DNA of 64,000 nt from Allosaccharopolyspora coralli (GCF_009664835.1 NZ_CP045929.1:434001-498000), one strand, 5' to 3'. Shown: positions 41,326-50,353, counted from the first letter of the stretch. A program made the numbers and translations. Notes: generated by a model not told the origin, from the letters alone.

Positions 41326-42204
41326 ATGGCCGCGTACGAGGTGCAGTCCCCGGACGAGTTGGCGAAGGCGCTCGACGGGACCGGCTACCTGCCCGATCCC
41401 GGCATCGCCACCGCCGCGTTCCTCGCGCTGAGCATGCATCGGCCGCTGTTGTGCGAGGGGGAACCGGGTACGGGCAAGACCGCGCTGGCCCAGGCTCTCG
41501 CCTCGGCTCTCGACGTCGACCTGATCCGTCTGCAGTGCCACGAGGGGATCGACGCGGCGCAGGCGCTCTACGACTGGGACTTTCCGCGCCAGCTACTGCA
41601 CCTGCGCACGGTCGAAGCCACCGCCGAGACCGCCCTCGACACCGAAGCCGTCGAATCCTCCCTGTACACCGGCAGATTCCTGCTCGCGCGACCACTGCTG
41701 CGCGCCCTTCAGGAAGCACCGTGCGTGCTTCTCGTCGACGAGATCGACCGTGCCGACGACGAGTTCGAGGCGTTCCTGCTCGAAGTGCTCTCCGAGTACA
41801 GCGTCAGCATCCCCGAATTCGGGCGGGTGCGCGCCGAGGTGCCGCCGATCGTCGTGCTCACCTCCAACCGCACCCGCGAGGTGCACGACGCGCTGAAACG
41901 GCGCTGCCTGTACCACTGGCTCGAACATCCCGACCTCGACCGGGAGGTCGCGATCCTGCGACGCAGACTGCCCGGCCTCGACGAGCGGCTGGCGCGGCAG
42001 GTCGCCGCCGCGGTGCGCCGAATGCGGGAGCTGCCGCTGCTCAAGCCCCCCGGCGTCGCCGAGGCCATCGACTGGGCTCAGGCGTTGCTGGCCCTCGGCG
42101 AAGGCACGTGGGACGTCGACCTCGCGGCGAGGACGCTCGGCGCCGTCCTGAAGTACCGCGAGGACGCCGACCGGGTGCACGCTGCCGGCGCCCTCGACAT
42201 CTGA
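41326..42204 (+). CDS. MoxR-family AAA ATPase (CoxD-like)
   Basis: This 292-aa MoxR-type AAA+ ATPase has Walker A GEPGTGKTALAQ near residue 46, Walker B CVLLVDEIDRAD near 132, sensor 1 IVVLTSNRTREVHDALKRR near 176 and the VDEIDRADDEFEAFLLEVLS block. MoxR proteins pair with VWA proteins to mature metal cofactors. Here it is followed by a VWA/CoxE protein, XdhC and a CoxSLM hydroxylase, so it corresponds to CoxD, which with CoxE is needed to assemble the Mo-Cu active site in Oligotropha-type CO dehydrogenase. Confidence 0.9.
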   Translation: MAAYEVQSPDELAKALDGTGYLPDPGIATAAFLALSMHRPLLCEGEPGTGKTALAQALASALDVDLIRLQCHEGIDAAQALYDWDFPRQLLHLRTVEATAETALDTEAVESSLYTGRFLLARPLLRALQEAPCVLLVDEIDRADDEFEAFLLEVLSEYSVSIPEFGRVRAEVPPIVVLTSNRTREVHDALKRRCLYHWLEHPDLDREVAILRRRLPGLDERLARQVAAAVRRMRELPLLKPPGVAEAIDWAQALLALGEGTWDVDLAARTLGAVLKYREDADRVHAAGALDI

Positions 42205-42296
42205 AAGGGCATCTGGGAACTTGTCGACGGCGGTACGCGACCACCACCGCAGACCAAGGGCAGTTTCTGAGCGGTGCGAACGTGCACAATGGAGGT

Positions 42297-43442
42297 GTGG
42301 ACCACACGCTGCGCGGACTGGTGGGGTTCGCCCGAGCCCTGCGAAACTCGGGCATGCATTGCGGGCCCGGCCGGGTGCAGGCGTTCCTGACCGCGACCGA
42401 GCAGCTCGACCTCGCCGACCGGGCGCAGCTCTACTGGGCGGGCAGGCTCACGCTCTGCGCCGACCCGGAGGACCTGCCCCTCTACGACGCCGCCTTCGAC
42501 TCGTGGTTCGTGGCCCCGGGCGACGGCCCCTCCGCACGCCCTCCGCGTCGTGAGCCCACGCGACGTCGCTCCCGCACTGCGCTGCTCGCCGATACCGACG
42601 GGGAGCGCGAGACCGGTGATGCCGAGGAGCTTTCCGTCGCCGCCAGCGAAGCCGAGGTGCTCCGGCGCCGCGACCTCGCCGATCTCGGTGCGGCCGAACG
42701 CGAACACCTTCGCCACCTGCTCGCGGAGCTCGACGTGCGCCCTCCGCGACGTCGTGGCCTGCGGCAACGCCCGGCACCGCGCGGCACCCTGGATCCGCGA
42801 GCGACGCTGCGCGCACTCGTCGCCTCCGGTGGGGAACCGGTGCGGCTGCCGAAACGGTCCCACGCCACCCGAGCCCGTCGTGTCGTGCTGCTCGTCGACG
42901 TGTCCGGCTCGATGGAGCCGTATGCCGACGCGCTGCTGCGGTTCGCCCACGTCGTGGCGCGCCGCGCCCCCGCGAGCACGGAGGTCGTCACGCTCGGCAC
43001 GCGCATGACCCGCGTCAGCAGGCAGCTGCGGCAACGTGACGCCGACAGGGCGCTGGCCGCGGCTTCTCGCGTCGTGCCCGACTTCTCCGGCGGTACCAGG
43101 CTGGGTGAGACTCTGCGCGCGTTCCTGGACCGGTGGGGCCAACGCGGACTCGCGCGTCGCGCCGTCGTCGTGCTGTTCTCCGACGGTTGGGAACGCGGCG
43201 ACCCGACGCTGCTCGGCGAGCAGATGCATCGGCTGCATCGTCTGGCGCACGCCGTAGTGTGGGCCAACCCGCATGCGGGCAACGACGACTACCGACCCGT
43301 GCAGTCCGGCATCCGCGAGGCCCTGCCGTGGGTCGACCGGTTCGTCGCCGGACACAGCCTCGAGGCTCTGCGCGAGGTGTGGCGAACAGTGCTCGACCTC
43401 GCCGGGTCGAGTCCCGCGCGATCGGAGGTGCGCAGTGCGTGA
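42297..43442 (+). CDS. VWA-domain protein (CoxE-like)
   Basis: This 381-aa protein contains a CoxE-type von Willebrand A domain. The MIDAS is intact: DVSGSMEPYADALLRF near residue 203, then GTRLGETLRAF and LFSDGWERGD. The N-terminal region (LRGLVGFARALRNSGMHCGPGRV) is typical of MoxR-associated VWA proteins. It is the likely partner of the upstream ATPase in hydroxylase maturation. GTG 42297 follows GGAGG closely; GTG 42282 is an alternative. Its end overlaps the xdhC-like start by 8 nt. Confidence 0.87.
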   Translation: MDHTLRGLVGFARALRNSGMHCGPGRVQAFLTATEQLDLADRAQLYWAGRLTLCADPEDLPLYDAAFDSWFVAPGDGPSARPPRREPTRRRSRTALLADTDGERETGDAEELSVAASEAEVLRRRDLADLGAAEREHLRHLLAELDVRPPRRRGLRQRPAPRGTLDPRATLRALVASGGEPVRLPKRSHATRARRVVLLVDVSGSMEPYADALLRFAHVVARRAPASTEVVTLGTRMTRVSRQLRQRDADRALAAASRVVPDFSGGTRLGETLRAFLDRWGQRGLARRAVVVLFSDGWERGDPTLLGEQMHRLHRLAHAVVWANPHAGNDDYRPVQSGIREALPWVDRFVAGHSLEALREVWRTVLDLAGSSPARSEVRSA

Positions 43443-44559
43443 CGTCTTCGAGCAGGTGATCCAGCGGTGGCGAGCGGGCGAAGCGGTCGGGATCGGGACA
43501 GTGGTCGCCACCTTCCATTCCGCCCCTCGGCCCGCCGGGGCGGCGATGCTCGTGACGGAGACCGGTGAGGCCGTCGGCAGCGTTTCCGGTGGCTGCGTCG
43601 AAGGTGCCGTCTACGACGAAGCGACCGCCGTGCTCGAGGGCGACGGTGCCCGGATGCAGCGTTACGGCGTCAGCGACGACGACGCCTTCGCGGTCGGACT
43701 CACCTGCGGCGGCATTCTCGACGTGTTCGTCGAACGCGTCGACGCGGCGGGCTTTCCCGATCTCGACCGGGTCGCCGACTCCGTGCGAGCCGACGAGCCC
43801 GTCGCCGTCGCCACGATCGTCGAGCACCCCGACGCCGACAACGTCGGCTCGCATCTCGTGATCTGGCCGGACGACGTCGGCGAGGCGCGCGGCGCGTTCG
43901 GGTCCGAACGCGTCCGGGACGCCGTCGTCGACGACGCCCGGGGGATGCTCGCCGCGGGACGAACCGGTGTTCTGGAGTACGGGCCCGAAGGGCAACGGCG
44001 CGGCGAAGGACTCCGGGTGTTCGTCAACTCCTTCGAACCCGCGCCCCGCATGCTCGTGTTCGGCGCCATCGACTTCGCCGCCGCGATGGCGCGGATGGGC
44101 GGTTTTCTCGGCTACCGAGTCACCGTCTGCGACGCACGACCCGTCTTCGCCACGCGGAGTCGCTTCCCTGAGGTCGACGACGTCGTCGTCGACTGGCCGC
44201 ACCGCTACCTCACCGCCGAACGCGACGCCGGGCGGCTCGACGGCCGCACCGCGGTCCTCGTCCTCACCCACGACCCGAAGTTCGACGTGCCCGTGCTCAG
44301 CGTCGCGCTCCGCGAGCGACTCGCGTACGTCGGTGCCATGGGCTCCCGACGGACCCACGACGACCGGATCAAACGTCTCCGCGAGGACGGTCTGGACGAC
44401 GGGGAGCTCGACCGTCTCGCGTCACCGGTCGGTCTCGACCTCGGCGCTCGCACACCGGAAGAGACCGCGGTGTCCATCGCGGCGGAGCTCATCGCCCAGC
44501 GGTGGGGTGGCCACGGCACTCCGCTCACCGCCACCTCCGGCCCGATCCACGGCAGCTGA
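43435..44559 (+). CDS. XdhC/CoxI-family molybdenum-hydroxylase maturation protein
   Basis: This 374-aa protein has the N-terminal XdhC_CoxI domain (GEAVGIGTVVATFHSAPRP near residue 17, VSGGCVEGAVYDEA near 45) and the C-terminal Rossmann domain (MLVFGAIDFAAAMARMGGFLG near 205, YVGAMGSRRTHDDR near 302). XdhC binds and sulfurates molybdenum cofactor before insertion into xanthine or CO dehydrogenase-type enzymes. GTG 43435 overlaps the VWA gene and has a GGAGG ribosome-binding site. It completes the maturation module upstream of the hydroxylase subunits. Confidence 0.9.
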   Translation: MRDVFEQVIQRWRAGEAVGIGTVVATFHSAPRPAGAAMLVTETGEAVGSVSGGCVEGAVYDEATAVLEGDGARMQRYGVSDDDAFAVGLTCGGILDVFVERVDAAGFPDLDRVADSVRADEPVAVATIVEHPDADNVGSHLVIWPDDVGEARGAFGSERVRDAVVDDARGMLAAGRTGVLEYGPEGQRRGEGLRVFVNSFEPAPRMLVFGAIDFAAAMARMGGFLGYRVTVCDARPVFATRSRFPEVDDVVVDWPHRYLTAERDAGRLDGRTAVLVLTHDPKFDVPVLSVALRERLAYVGAMGSRRTHDDRIKRLREDGLDDGELDRLASPVGLDLGARTPEETAVSIAAELIAQRWGGHGTPLTATSGPIHGS

Positions 44560-44563
44560 CCAC

Positions 44564-44613
44564 GAGGCGAACGGCACTTTCGCCTCGTGAGACGAGGCGA
44601 GCGTGCCGTTCGC
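44564..44613. repeat. GCGAACGGCAC inverted repeat, copy 4
   Basis: The arms are GAGGCGAACGGCACTTTCGC and GGCGAGCGTGCCGTTCGC with a few mismatches. The repeat lies 5 bp after the xdhC-like stop and may end the maturation-gene transcript before the coxS promoter. Confidence 0.7.
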
Positions 44614-44630
44614 ACCGAACTCGCCGATGG

Positions 44631-44680
44631 AGCGAACGGCACTTTCGCCTCGTCTGGTGGGGCGAAAGTGCCGTTCGCCT
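44631..44680. repeat. GCGAACGGCAC inverted repeat, copy 5
   Basis: This second hairpin, 18 bp after copy 4, has near-perfect arms of about 21 bp. As at 8839/8947, two copies stand in tandem. Confidence 0.72.
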
Positions 44681-44702
44681 CGGAGCTTGGTGGTGATCTG
44701 TC

Positions 44703-44719
44703 TCACACCCGGCGTGTGA
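44703..44719. promoter_or_regulatory. Inverted repeat in the cox promoter region
   Basis: TCACAC-N5-GTGTGA is a perfect 6-bp inverted repeat 150 bp upstream of coxS, suitable for a dimeric regulator. The regulator is unknown. Confidence 0.35.
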
Positions 44720-44803
44720 TCGCGGAGGGTGTGCGGGTTGTCGCTCGCTGTGGATCTTTCGTGCGCTTGCTGGTTCGGCGTGCGCGTAGGACGCTGCTGG
44801 ATA

Positions 44804-44819
44804 TGTGACGACAGTCACC
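44804..44819 (+). promoter_or_regulatory. CRP-like site upstream of coxS
   Basis: TGTGA-N6-TCACC matches the CRP/FNR-type half-site pattern TGTGA-N6-TCACA with one difference. It lies 53 bp upstream of the coxS ATG and about 15 bp after a TAGGAC box, so it could be an operator. Binding is inferred only. Confidence 0.35.
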
Positions 44820-44871
44820 TGGCTCAGCCTGTCCCTGATCGTCTCGCCGTGTCCGGCCCGAGGAGGGCACC

Positions 44872-45405
44872 ATGCCGCGCATCACCGTCAACGTCGACGG
44901 CTCGTCCTACACCGACGACGTCCAGCCGCGCACGCTGCTCGTGCAATACCTTCGCGAGCAGCTGGGCAAGGTCGGAACCGTCGTCGGTTGCGACACCAGT
45001 AACTGCGGAGCCTGCACCGTCCACATGGACGGGCACAGCGTGAAATCGTGCTCCGTGCTCGCAGTCCAGGCCGACGGCCACGACGTCACCACCGTCGAAG
45101 GTCTCGCCCGCGACGGACAATTGCATCCGATGCAGGAAGCCTTCCACGACAACCATGCCTTGCAGTGCGGGTTCTGCACGCCCGGGATGATCATGCAGGC
45201 GCTCGACCTGCTTGCCGACAATCCCGAGCCCGACGACGAGCAGGTTCGCGAGGGCCTCGAAGGAAACTTGTGCCGCTGCACCGGTTACCAGAACATCGTC
45301 AACGCCGTGCAGGACGCCGCCCAGCGCATGCAGCCCGGTGCCGGTCCGCCGATGGAGCAAGCCCAGGAGACCAGCACCAGGACACACGTGGCAGGAGGTC
45401 AGTAG
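44872..45405 (+). CDS. CoxS-like 2Fe-2S subunit of a molybdenum hydroxylase
   Basis: This 177-aa small subunit carries two [2Fe-2S] clusters that pass electrons from the Mo site to FAD. The plant-type ferredoxin cluster uses C40-x4-C45-x2-C48 and C60; the second cluster uses C99-x2-C102 and C134-x-C136 (CGFCTPGM and CRCTGYQNI). The order S-L-M is seen in some form II clusters. The ATG has a GAGGAGG ribosome-binding site. The coxL start lies 2 nt after its stop. Confidence 0.94.
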   Translation: MPRITVNVDGSSYTDDVQPRTLLVQYLREQLGKVGTVVGCDTSNCGACTVHMDGHSVKSCSVLAVQADGHDVTTVEGLARDGQLHPMQEAFHDNHALQCGFCTPGMIMQALDLLADNPEPDDEQVREGLEGNLCRCTGYQNIVNAVQDAAQRMQPGAGPPMEQAQETSTRTHVAGGQ

Positions 45406-45407
45406 GC

Positions 45408-47861
45408 ATGACATCCACACTCGAACCGGAACTCGGTCGCGCGCGCAAGCGCAAGGAGGACGCTCGTCTGATCACGGGGCGGACGCACTGGACCGACAAC
45501 ATGACGCTGCCGGGGATGCTGCATCTGGCGATTCTGCGCAGCCCGGTCGCGCACGCCACGATCTCCTCCATCGACACCGAGGAAGCCCGCCGCATGTCCG
45601 GTGTCCAAGCGGTGATCACGGGCCGCGACATCGCCGACGAACAGGGCTCGCTGCCCTGCGCGTGGCCGATCACCGAGGACATGAAGGCGCCGAACGCGCC
45701 GCCGCTGGCCGTCGACGCAGTGCACTTCGCCGGTGAAGCCGTCGCGATCGTCGCGGCCCGCAGCGCCGCCGAGGCCCGGGACGCGCTCGACATGATCGAC
45801 GTCGACTACGAGGATCTGCCCGTCGTCCTGGACATGGAGCAGGCGATCGCCGCCGACTCGCCGCTGGTACACGACGATCTCGGAACCAACAGCAGCGCCA
45901 CCTGGTCCTTCGACTCGGCCGAGGCGGAAACCGGCGGGGACGTCGAGCAGGCGCTGTCCTCGGCCGAGGTTCGCGTCGACCGGACCTTCCGGCAGCAGCG
46001 CCTCATTCCGGCGTTCATGGAACCCCGCTCGGTGGTCGTCGACCCGACCGGGGATCAGACGACGATGTGGTCGGCCACCCAGGTGCCGCACATCCTGCGG
46101 CTGATGCTCGCGATGACGCTGGGCGTGCCGGAGCACAAGATTCGCGTCATCGCGCCCGACGTCGGCGGTGGCTTCGGCGGCAAGTTGCAGGTGACGCCGG
46201 AGGAGGTTCTCGCCTTCGTCCTCGCCCGCAAACTCAACCGTCCGGTGAAGTGGACCGAGACCCGTTCCGAGACGATGGTCTCCGGGCACCACGGGCGCGA
46301 CCAGATCCAGAAGCTGTCGATGTCGGCCACCAGGGACGGCACGATCACCGGGCTCAAGGTCGAGCTGCTCGCCGACATGGGCGCCTATCTGCGGCTGGTC
46401 ACTCCGGGCGTGCCGATCCTGGGTGCGCTGATGTTCAACTCGATCTACAAGATCCCCGCGTACCACTTCACGTGCACCAACGTGTTCACGAACAAGACCC
46501 CCACCGACGCCTATCGAGGTGCTGGGCGGCCCGAGGCGACGTTCGGGATCGAGCGGATGATGGACGAGCTCGCCGCCGAGCTCGGGATGGATCCGATGGA
46601 GGTGCGGCGCAAGAACTGGATCAACAACGACGAGTTCCCGTACACCACCGTCGCCGGACTCACCTACGACAGCGGAAACTACGAAGCCGCCACCGACAAG
46701 GCGATGGAGATGTTCGGCTATCAGGCTCTGCGTGCCGAGCAGGAGGAGCGGCGGCGGATGAACGACCCGGTGCAGCTGGGCATCGGGGTCTCCACGTTCA
46801 CCGAGATGTGCGGGCTCGCACCGTCCCGGGTGCTGGGCTCGCTGTCGTACGGCGCGGGCGGTTGGGAACACGCCTCGGTGCGGATGCTGCCCACCGGCAA
46901 GGTCGAGGTGGTCACCGGGGTGTCGCCGCACGGTCAGGGCCACGAGACGGCGTGGAGCCAAATCGTCGCCGACCGCCTGGGCGTTCCGTTCGACGACGTC
47001 GAGATCGTGCACGGCGACACCCAGAGTTCGCCGCGTGGGCTCGACACCTACGGCTCGCGCTCGCTCGCGGTCGGGGGTATGGCGGTCGTCTCGGCCGCGG
47101 ACAAAGTGATCGAGAAAGCGAAGAAGGTCGCCGCGCACATGCTCGAATGCTCCGAGGACGACCTGGAGTTCGAACAGGGCCGACTCGGCGTGCGCGGAAC
47201 GGACAAAGGCGTCGGGATCGGTGAGTGCGCGTTGGCGGTGTTCACCGCGCACGATCTGCCGGACGGGATGGAGCCGAGCCTGGACGCCGACGCCACGTTC
47301 GACCCCGAGAACTTCTCGTTCCCGCACGGCACTCACTTGTGTGCGACCGAAGTGGACACCGAGACGGGACGAGTGCGGGTCCGTTCGTACGTCTGCGTCG
47401 ACGACGTCGGTGCCGTGGTCAACCCGCTCATCGTGGAAGGACAGGTCCACGGTGGACTCGCGCAGGGAATCGCGCAGGCGCTGTTCGAGGAGGCGGTGCA
47501 CGACTCGGAGGGCACCCTCACGACGGCGACGCTGGCGGATTACCTGGTCCCGTCGGCGGCGGACCTCCCGCGCTACGAGACGGGACTGACCGAGACGAAG
47601 GCGACGACGAACGCGCTCGGCGTCAAGGGAGTGGGCGAGGCGGGCACCATCGCCTCGACACCGGCCGTGGTCAACGCCGTCGTCGACTCGATACGGCATC
47701 TCGGTGTCAACGACGTCGAGATGCCCTGCTCGCCGCAACGTGTCTGGCGCGCAGCACAAGGACGGCGCGCTTCGGGCGCCGAAGCCGCCGAAGCGGGCGG
47801 CGGACTCGGATCGATGGGTGGCAGTGGCGGATTCGCCACAGGACAAGGAGGTTCCCGGTGA
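45408..47861 (+). CDS. CoxL-like molybdopterin-binding large subunit (form II)
   Basis: This 817-aa large subunit of the xanthine oxidase/CO dehydrogenase family holds the Mo-cytosine dinucleotide. Residues 368-374 read AYRGAGR, the form II (putative) signature, not AYxCSFR of true aerobic CO dehydrogenases, so the substrate is uncertain and may not be CO. Other conserved blocks are GGGFGGK, the Gln region GVSPHGQGHETAWSQI, and VKGVGEAGT near 743 with the catalytic Glu. The last 40 residues are a Gly-rich tail. AGGAGG precedes the ATG, and the stop overlaps the coxM start (GTGA). Confidence 0.93.
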   Translation: MTSTLEPELGRARKRKEDARLITGRTHWTDNMTLPGMLHLAILRSPVAHATISSIDTEEARRMSGVQAVITGRDIADEQGSLPCAWPITEDMKAPNAPPLAVDAVHFAGEAVAIVAARSAAEARDALDMIDVDYEDLPVVLDMEQAIAADSPLVHDDLGTNSSATWSFDSAEAETGGDVEQALSSAEVRVDRTFRQQRLIPAFMEPRSVVVDPTGDQTTMWSATQVPHILRLMLAMTLGVPEHKIRVIAPDVGGGFGGKLQVTPEEVLAFVLARKLNRPVKWTETRSETMVSGHHGRDQIQKLSMSATRDGTITGLKVELLADMGAYLRLVTPGVPILGALMFNSIYKIPAYHFTCTNVFTNKTPTDAYRGAGRPEATFGIERMMDELAAELGMDPMEVRRKNWINNDEFPYTTVAGLTYDSGNYEAATDKAMEMFGYQALRAEQEERRRMNDPVQLGIGVSTFTEMCGLAPSRVLGSLSYGAGGWEHASVRMLPTGKVEVVTGVSPHGQGHETAWSQIVADRLGVPFDDVEIVHGDTQSSPRGLDTYGSRSLAVGGMAVVSAADKVIEKAKKVAAHMLECSEDDLEFEQGRLGVRGTDKGVGIGECALAVFTAHDLPDGMEPSLDADATFDPENFSFPHGTHLCATEVDTETGRVRVRSYVCVDDVGAVVNPLIVEGQVHGGLAQGIAQALFEEAVHDSEGTLTTATLADYLVPSAADLPRYETGLTETKATTNALGVKGVGEAGTIASTPAVVNAVVDSIRHLGVNDVEMPCSPQRVWRAAQGRRASGAEAAEAGGGLGSMGGSGGFATGQGGSR

Positions 47862-48712
47862 TACCCGCCGCGTTCGACTACGTAGCACCGTCCACAGTGG
47901 AAGAAGCATTGTCCGCGCTGGGCCAAGCCGGGGACGATGCGAAAGTGCTCGCCGGCGGCCAGAGTCTGATGCCGGTTCTCCGAATGCGGCTCGCCGACCC
48001 GCAACTGGTCGTCGACCTAGGCAAGATCGGGGAGATGAACGGCATCCGCGAAGACGGCGACTCGCTCGTCATCGGTGCGATGACCACTCACCACGAGGTC
48101 ATGCGGGACCGGCTCGTCCAAGAGCACGCCTCGCTGATCACGTTGGCCACGCGCACCGTCGCGGACCCGCAGGTCCGTCATCGGGGGACCTTCGGTGGTT
48201 CGATCGCGCACGCCGACCCGGCGGGGGACACGCTGGCCCCGGCGCTGGCGTTGGACGCCGAGATGGTGGTCGCGAGTGCCGATGGACGACGCAGTGTTCC
48301 CGCCGCCGAGTTCTTCCAGGACTACTTCACCACCGCGATCGGCCCCGAGGAACTCCTCGTCGAGGTGCGGATTCCGAAGTGGACCGGGTGGGGTGCCCAC
48401 TACGAGAAGTTCAACCGCGTCGCGCAGGCGTGGTCGATGGTCGGCGTGGCCGCCGCCATCCGGGTCTCCGGCGGGGCGATCGCCGAGGCTCGGATCGCGC
48501 TCACCAACATGGGCCCGACGCCGATCCGGGCCACCGGGGTCGAGCAGGCGCTCGTGGGGCAGTCGCCCACCTCGGAGAGTGTGCGGTCCGCGGCACGGCA
48601 CGCCACCGAGGGCACCAGCCCCACGGCGGACGCCAGTGCCGACGTGGACTACCGCGAGCATCTCGCCGAGGTGCTCACCGGCAGGGCGGTGATCGCCGCC
48701 TCCGGCGTGTGA
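47858..48712 (+). CDS. CoxM-like FAD-binding subunit
   Basis: This 284-aa medium subunit carries FAD in a PCMH/vanillyl-alcohol-oxidase fold. Motifs are VLAGGQSLMPVLRMRLADP near residue 28 and VRHRGTFGGSIAHADPAGD near 108 (AGGQS and TIGGN-type flavin contacts; here GTFGGS), then the CO_deh_flav_C domain. GTG 47858 overlaps coxL by 4 nt and has AAGGAGG upstream. It accepts electrons from CoxS and passes them to a quinone or other acceptor. Confidence 0.93.
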   Translation: MIPAAFDYVAPSTVEEALSALGQAGDDAKVLAGGQSLMPVLRMRLADPQLVVDLGKIGEMNGIREDGDSLVIGAMTTHHEVMRDRLVQEHASLITLATRTVADPQVRHRGTFGGSIAHADPAGDTLAPALALDAEMVVASADGRRSVPAAEFFQDYFTTAIGPEELLVEVRIPKWTGWGAHYEKFNRVAQAWSMVGVAAAIRVSGGAIAEARIALTNMGPTPIRATGVEQALVGQSPTSESVRSAARHATEGTSPTADASADVDYREHLAEVLTGRAVIAASGV

Positions 48713-48796
48713 CATCGGGTGGGGGCTTTCCTCCGGGAGAGCCCCGCTCGCTGTCCACAGTGCTCTCAGTCGGCCCGGATCAGGGAGGACTCACCA

Positions 48797-49717
48797 GTGC
48801 AGATGCAGCACAACTTCAGCGTCGGTGTCCCGATCGACGTGGCATGGTCGGCGTTGCTGGATCCCGAGCGGGTGGCGCCCTGCATGCCCGGTGCCAAGCT
48901 CACCAAGTCCGAGGGCCACGAGTTCGCCGGCTCGGTGAAGGTCAAGCTCGGCCCGATCTCGTTGCAGTACAAGGGAACCGGATCGTTCACCGAGGTCGAC
49001 GAGACGGCGCGCCGGGTCGTCATCGACGCCAGTGGCAAGGACGCGCGCGGGGCGGGAACGGCGGCCGCCACGGTGACCGCCGCGCTCACCGACCACGGCG
49101 AGGCGACGGCCGTGCGGGTCGACACGGACCTCAAGGTCACCGGCAAACCGGCGCAGCTCGGCAGGGGCCTGATCTCGGAGGTCGGTGGCCGCATCCTGGA
49201 CCAGTTCGCCTCGTGTCTCGCGGACCGCCTCGCCGGTGAGCAGTCGGGTGCCCGCGAGGCGATCGAGCCGACGGCCGCCGCGGCCGCGAGTACCGGTGCC
49301 GCCTCGTCCGGCAAGACCGCCAGTGACCGGGTCGCCGACAACGGCAGCGTCGACGGTGAGGAGGCTGCCGCGGCGGCGCGGCATCCCTCGCGGAGTACCG
49401 GGGGCAGGCCGGGATGGCGGGTGACGCAGCCGGAAGGCACCGAGGTCGGCCACACCGAGGTCGTCGCCGCCGACACCGTGGACGAGACCGGGACTTCCGG
49501 CAGCGGCCAGCAGGAGCCACAGCCACCGAGGTATCAGGAGCCGGTCGCGCCCGCGCCGGAAGCACCGTCGACCGACCCGATCGACCTGCTCGACACCGCC
49601 GGGTATCCGGTGCTCAAGCGAGCCGCCCCGATCGTGGCCGGAGTCCTGGCAGTGGTGTTGCTGCGCAGCCTCGTCCGCCGCCGCAAACGCCGCCGAGTAG
49701 AGGCATGCGGGGGTTGA
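48797..49717 (+). CDS. CoxG-like SRPBCC protein with C-terminal membrane anchor
   Basis: This 306-aa protein has an N-terminal CoxG/SRPBCC domain (about residues 1-150: FSVGVPIDVAWSALLDPERV, then RGLISEVGGRILDQFASCLA). A long low-complexity linker follows, then a C-terminal membrane helix (APIVAGVLAVVLLRSLV) and an Arg cluster. CoxG recruits CO dehydrogenase to the membrane in other bacteria, so this form likely anchors the hydroxylase near its electron acceptor. GTG 48797 has GGGAGGA about 8 nt upstream. The stop codon lies inside repeat copy B, so the last residues may derive from the element. Confidence 0.87.
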   Translation: MQMQHNFSVGVPIDVAWSALLDPERVAPCMPGAKLTKSEGHEFAGSVKVKLGPISLQYKGTGSFTEVDETARRVVIDASGKDARGAGTAAATVTAALTDHGEATAVRVDTDLKVTGKPAQLGRGLISEVGGRILDQFASCLADRLAGEQSGAREAIEPTAAAAASTGAASSGKTASDRVADNGSVDGEEAAAAARHPSRSTGGRPGWRVTQPEGTEVGHTEVVAADTVDETGTSGSGQQEPQPPRYQEPVAPAPEAPSTDPIDLLDTAGYPVLKRAAPIVAGVLAVVLLRSLVRRRKRRRVEACGG

Positions 49718-49857
49718 TCTGCGTGGGTGGTTGGGTGGCGGAACCTCACCTCGCGGCTGGCTGCGGGATCGTCGACATCGAGTAGCGACCTAGACCACGT
49801 CGACGCTGTCGTCGCCAGCCACGAGGTGAGAACCCGCGGGGGGCCGGTCTGCGTAGG
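49714..49857 (+). repeat. Structured repeat element, copy B
   Basis: This is a full copy: TTGATCTGCGTGGGTGG, GGTTGGGTGGCGGAACC, 17-bp stem arms 49745-49761 and 49814-49830 (one mismatch), inner GTCGAC/GTCGAC stem with TCGAGTAGC loop, then GAGAACCCGCGG and CCGGTCTGCGTAGG. It begins at the coxG stop codon and its other end interrupts a methyltransferase pseudogene. Confidence 0.78.
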
Positions 49858-50353
49858 TCAGCAGCCGCGCAGCTGCGTCGAGGACGACGTCGACCTGGGT
49901 GACATCGGCTTCGATGATGGTGAGGTGTTCGTTGTCGCCGAGCAGGTTGCGCGCGTGGTGGCAGGCGATGACCTCCCAGTCCACATGGGCCACCCGGGCG
50001 ACGGGGTTGTGGCGGTGGGCGATCTCGTGGACGTTGCCGACCGTGGGGACCCCGGAGCCCAGGTCGAGGAACTGGTCATTACCGTCCTCGGTGACCAGGT
50101 GCTGCACCGCGCCGCCGAGGAAGCTTCGGTTGGCTTGGCAGTAGTCGCGTTCGGTAGGGGCCACGCGCAGTCTTGTTCGGCCGTGTCGCGGTCGATGGCG
50201 AAGTTGGCGGGCCCGCCGAGTTGGTAGTCATACATCCGCGCATGTTCGGACGGGTCCAGTCGACCTCGGGCAACCCGGCTAGCGGACCGATAACGAGGTT
50301 CTCGTGGGGGGGGGCTCCTAGGGCTGGGCAGCGGTTTCGCGCTCGTCGGTCAT
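49848..50353 (-). pseudogene. Broken SAM-dependent methyltransferase (DUF574 type)
   Basis: Three frames together encode an N-terminal part of the actinobacterial DUF574/SCO4008-type methyltransferase family. ATG 50353 (AGGAG upstream) opens MTDERETAAQP, then hits a stop; another frame gives PEVDWTRPNM; a third MYDYQLGGPANFAIDRDTAE; a fourth section QANRSFLGGAVQHL, FLDLGSGVPTVGNVHE and LTIIEADVT. Breaks lie at a run of nine G (50306-50314), at about 50240 and at about 50180. The C-terminal half is missing where repeat copy B begins. It cannot produce an active enzyme. Confidence 0.75.

Noticed and set aside
45399..47909. 836-codon frame antisense to coxL
   Set aside because: Shadow of the highly GC-biased third positions of coxL; no motif and no plausible start signals.
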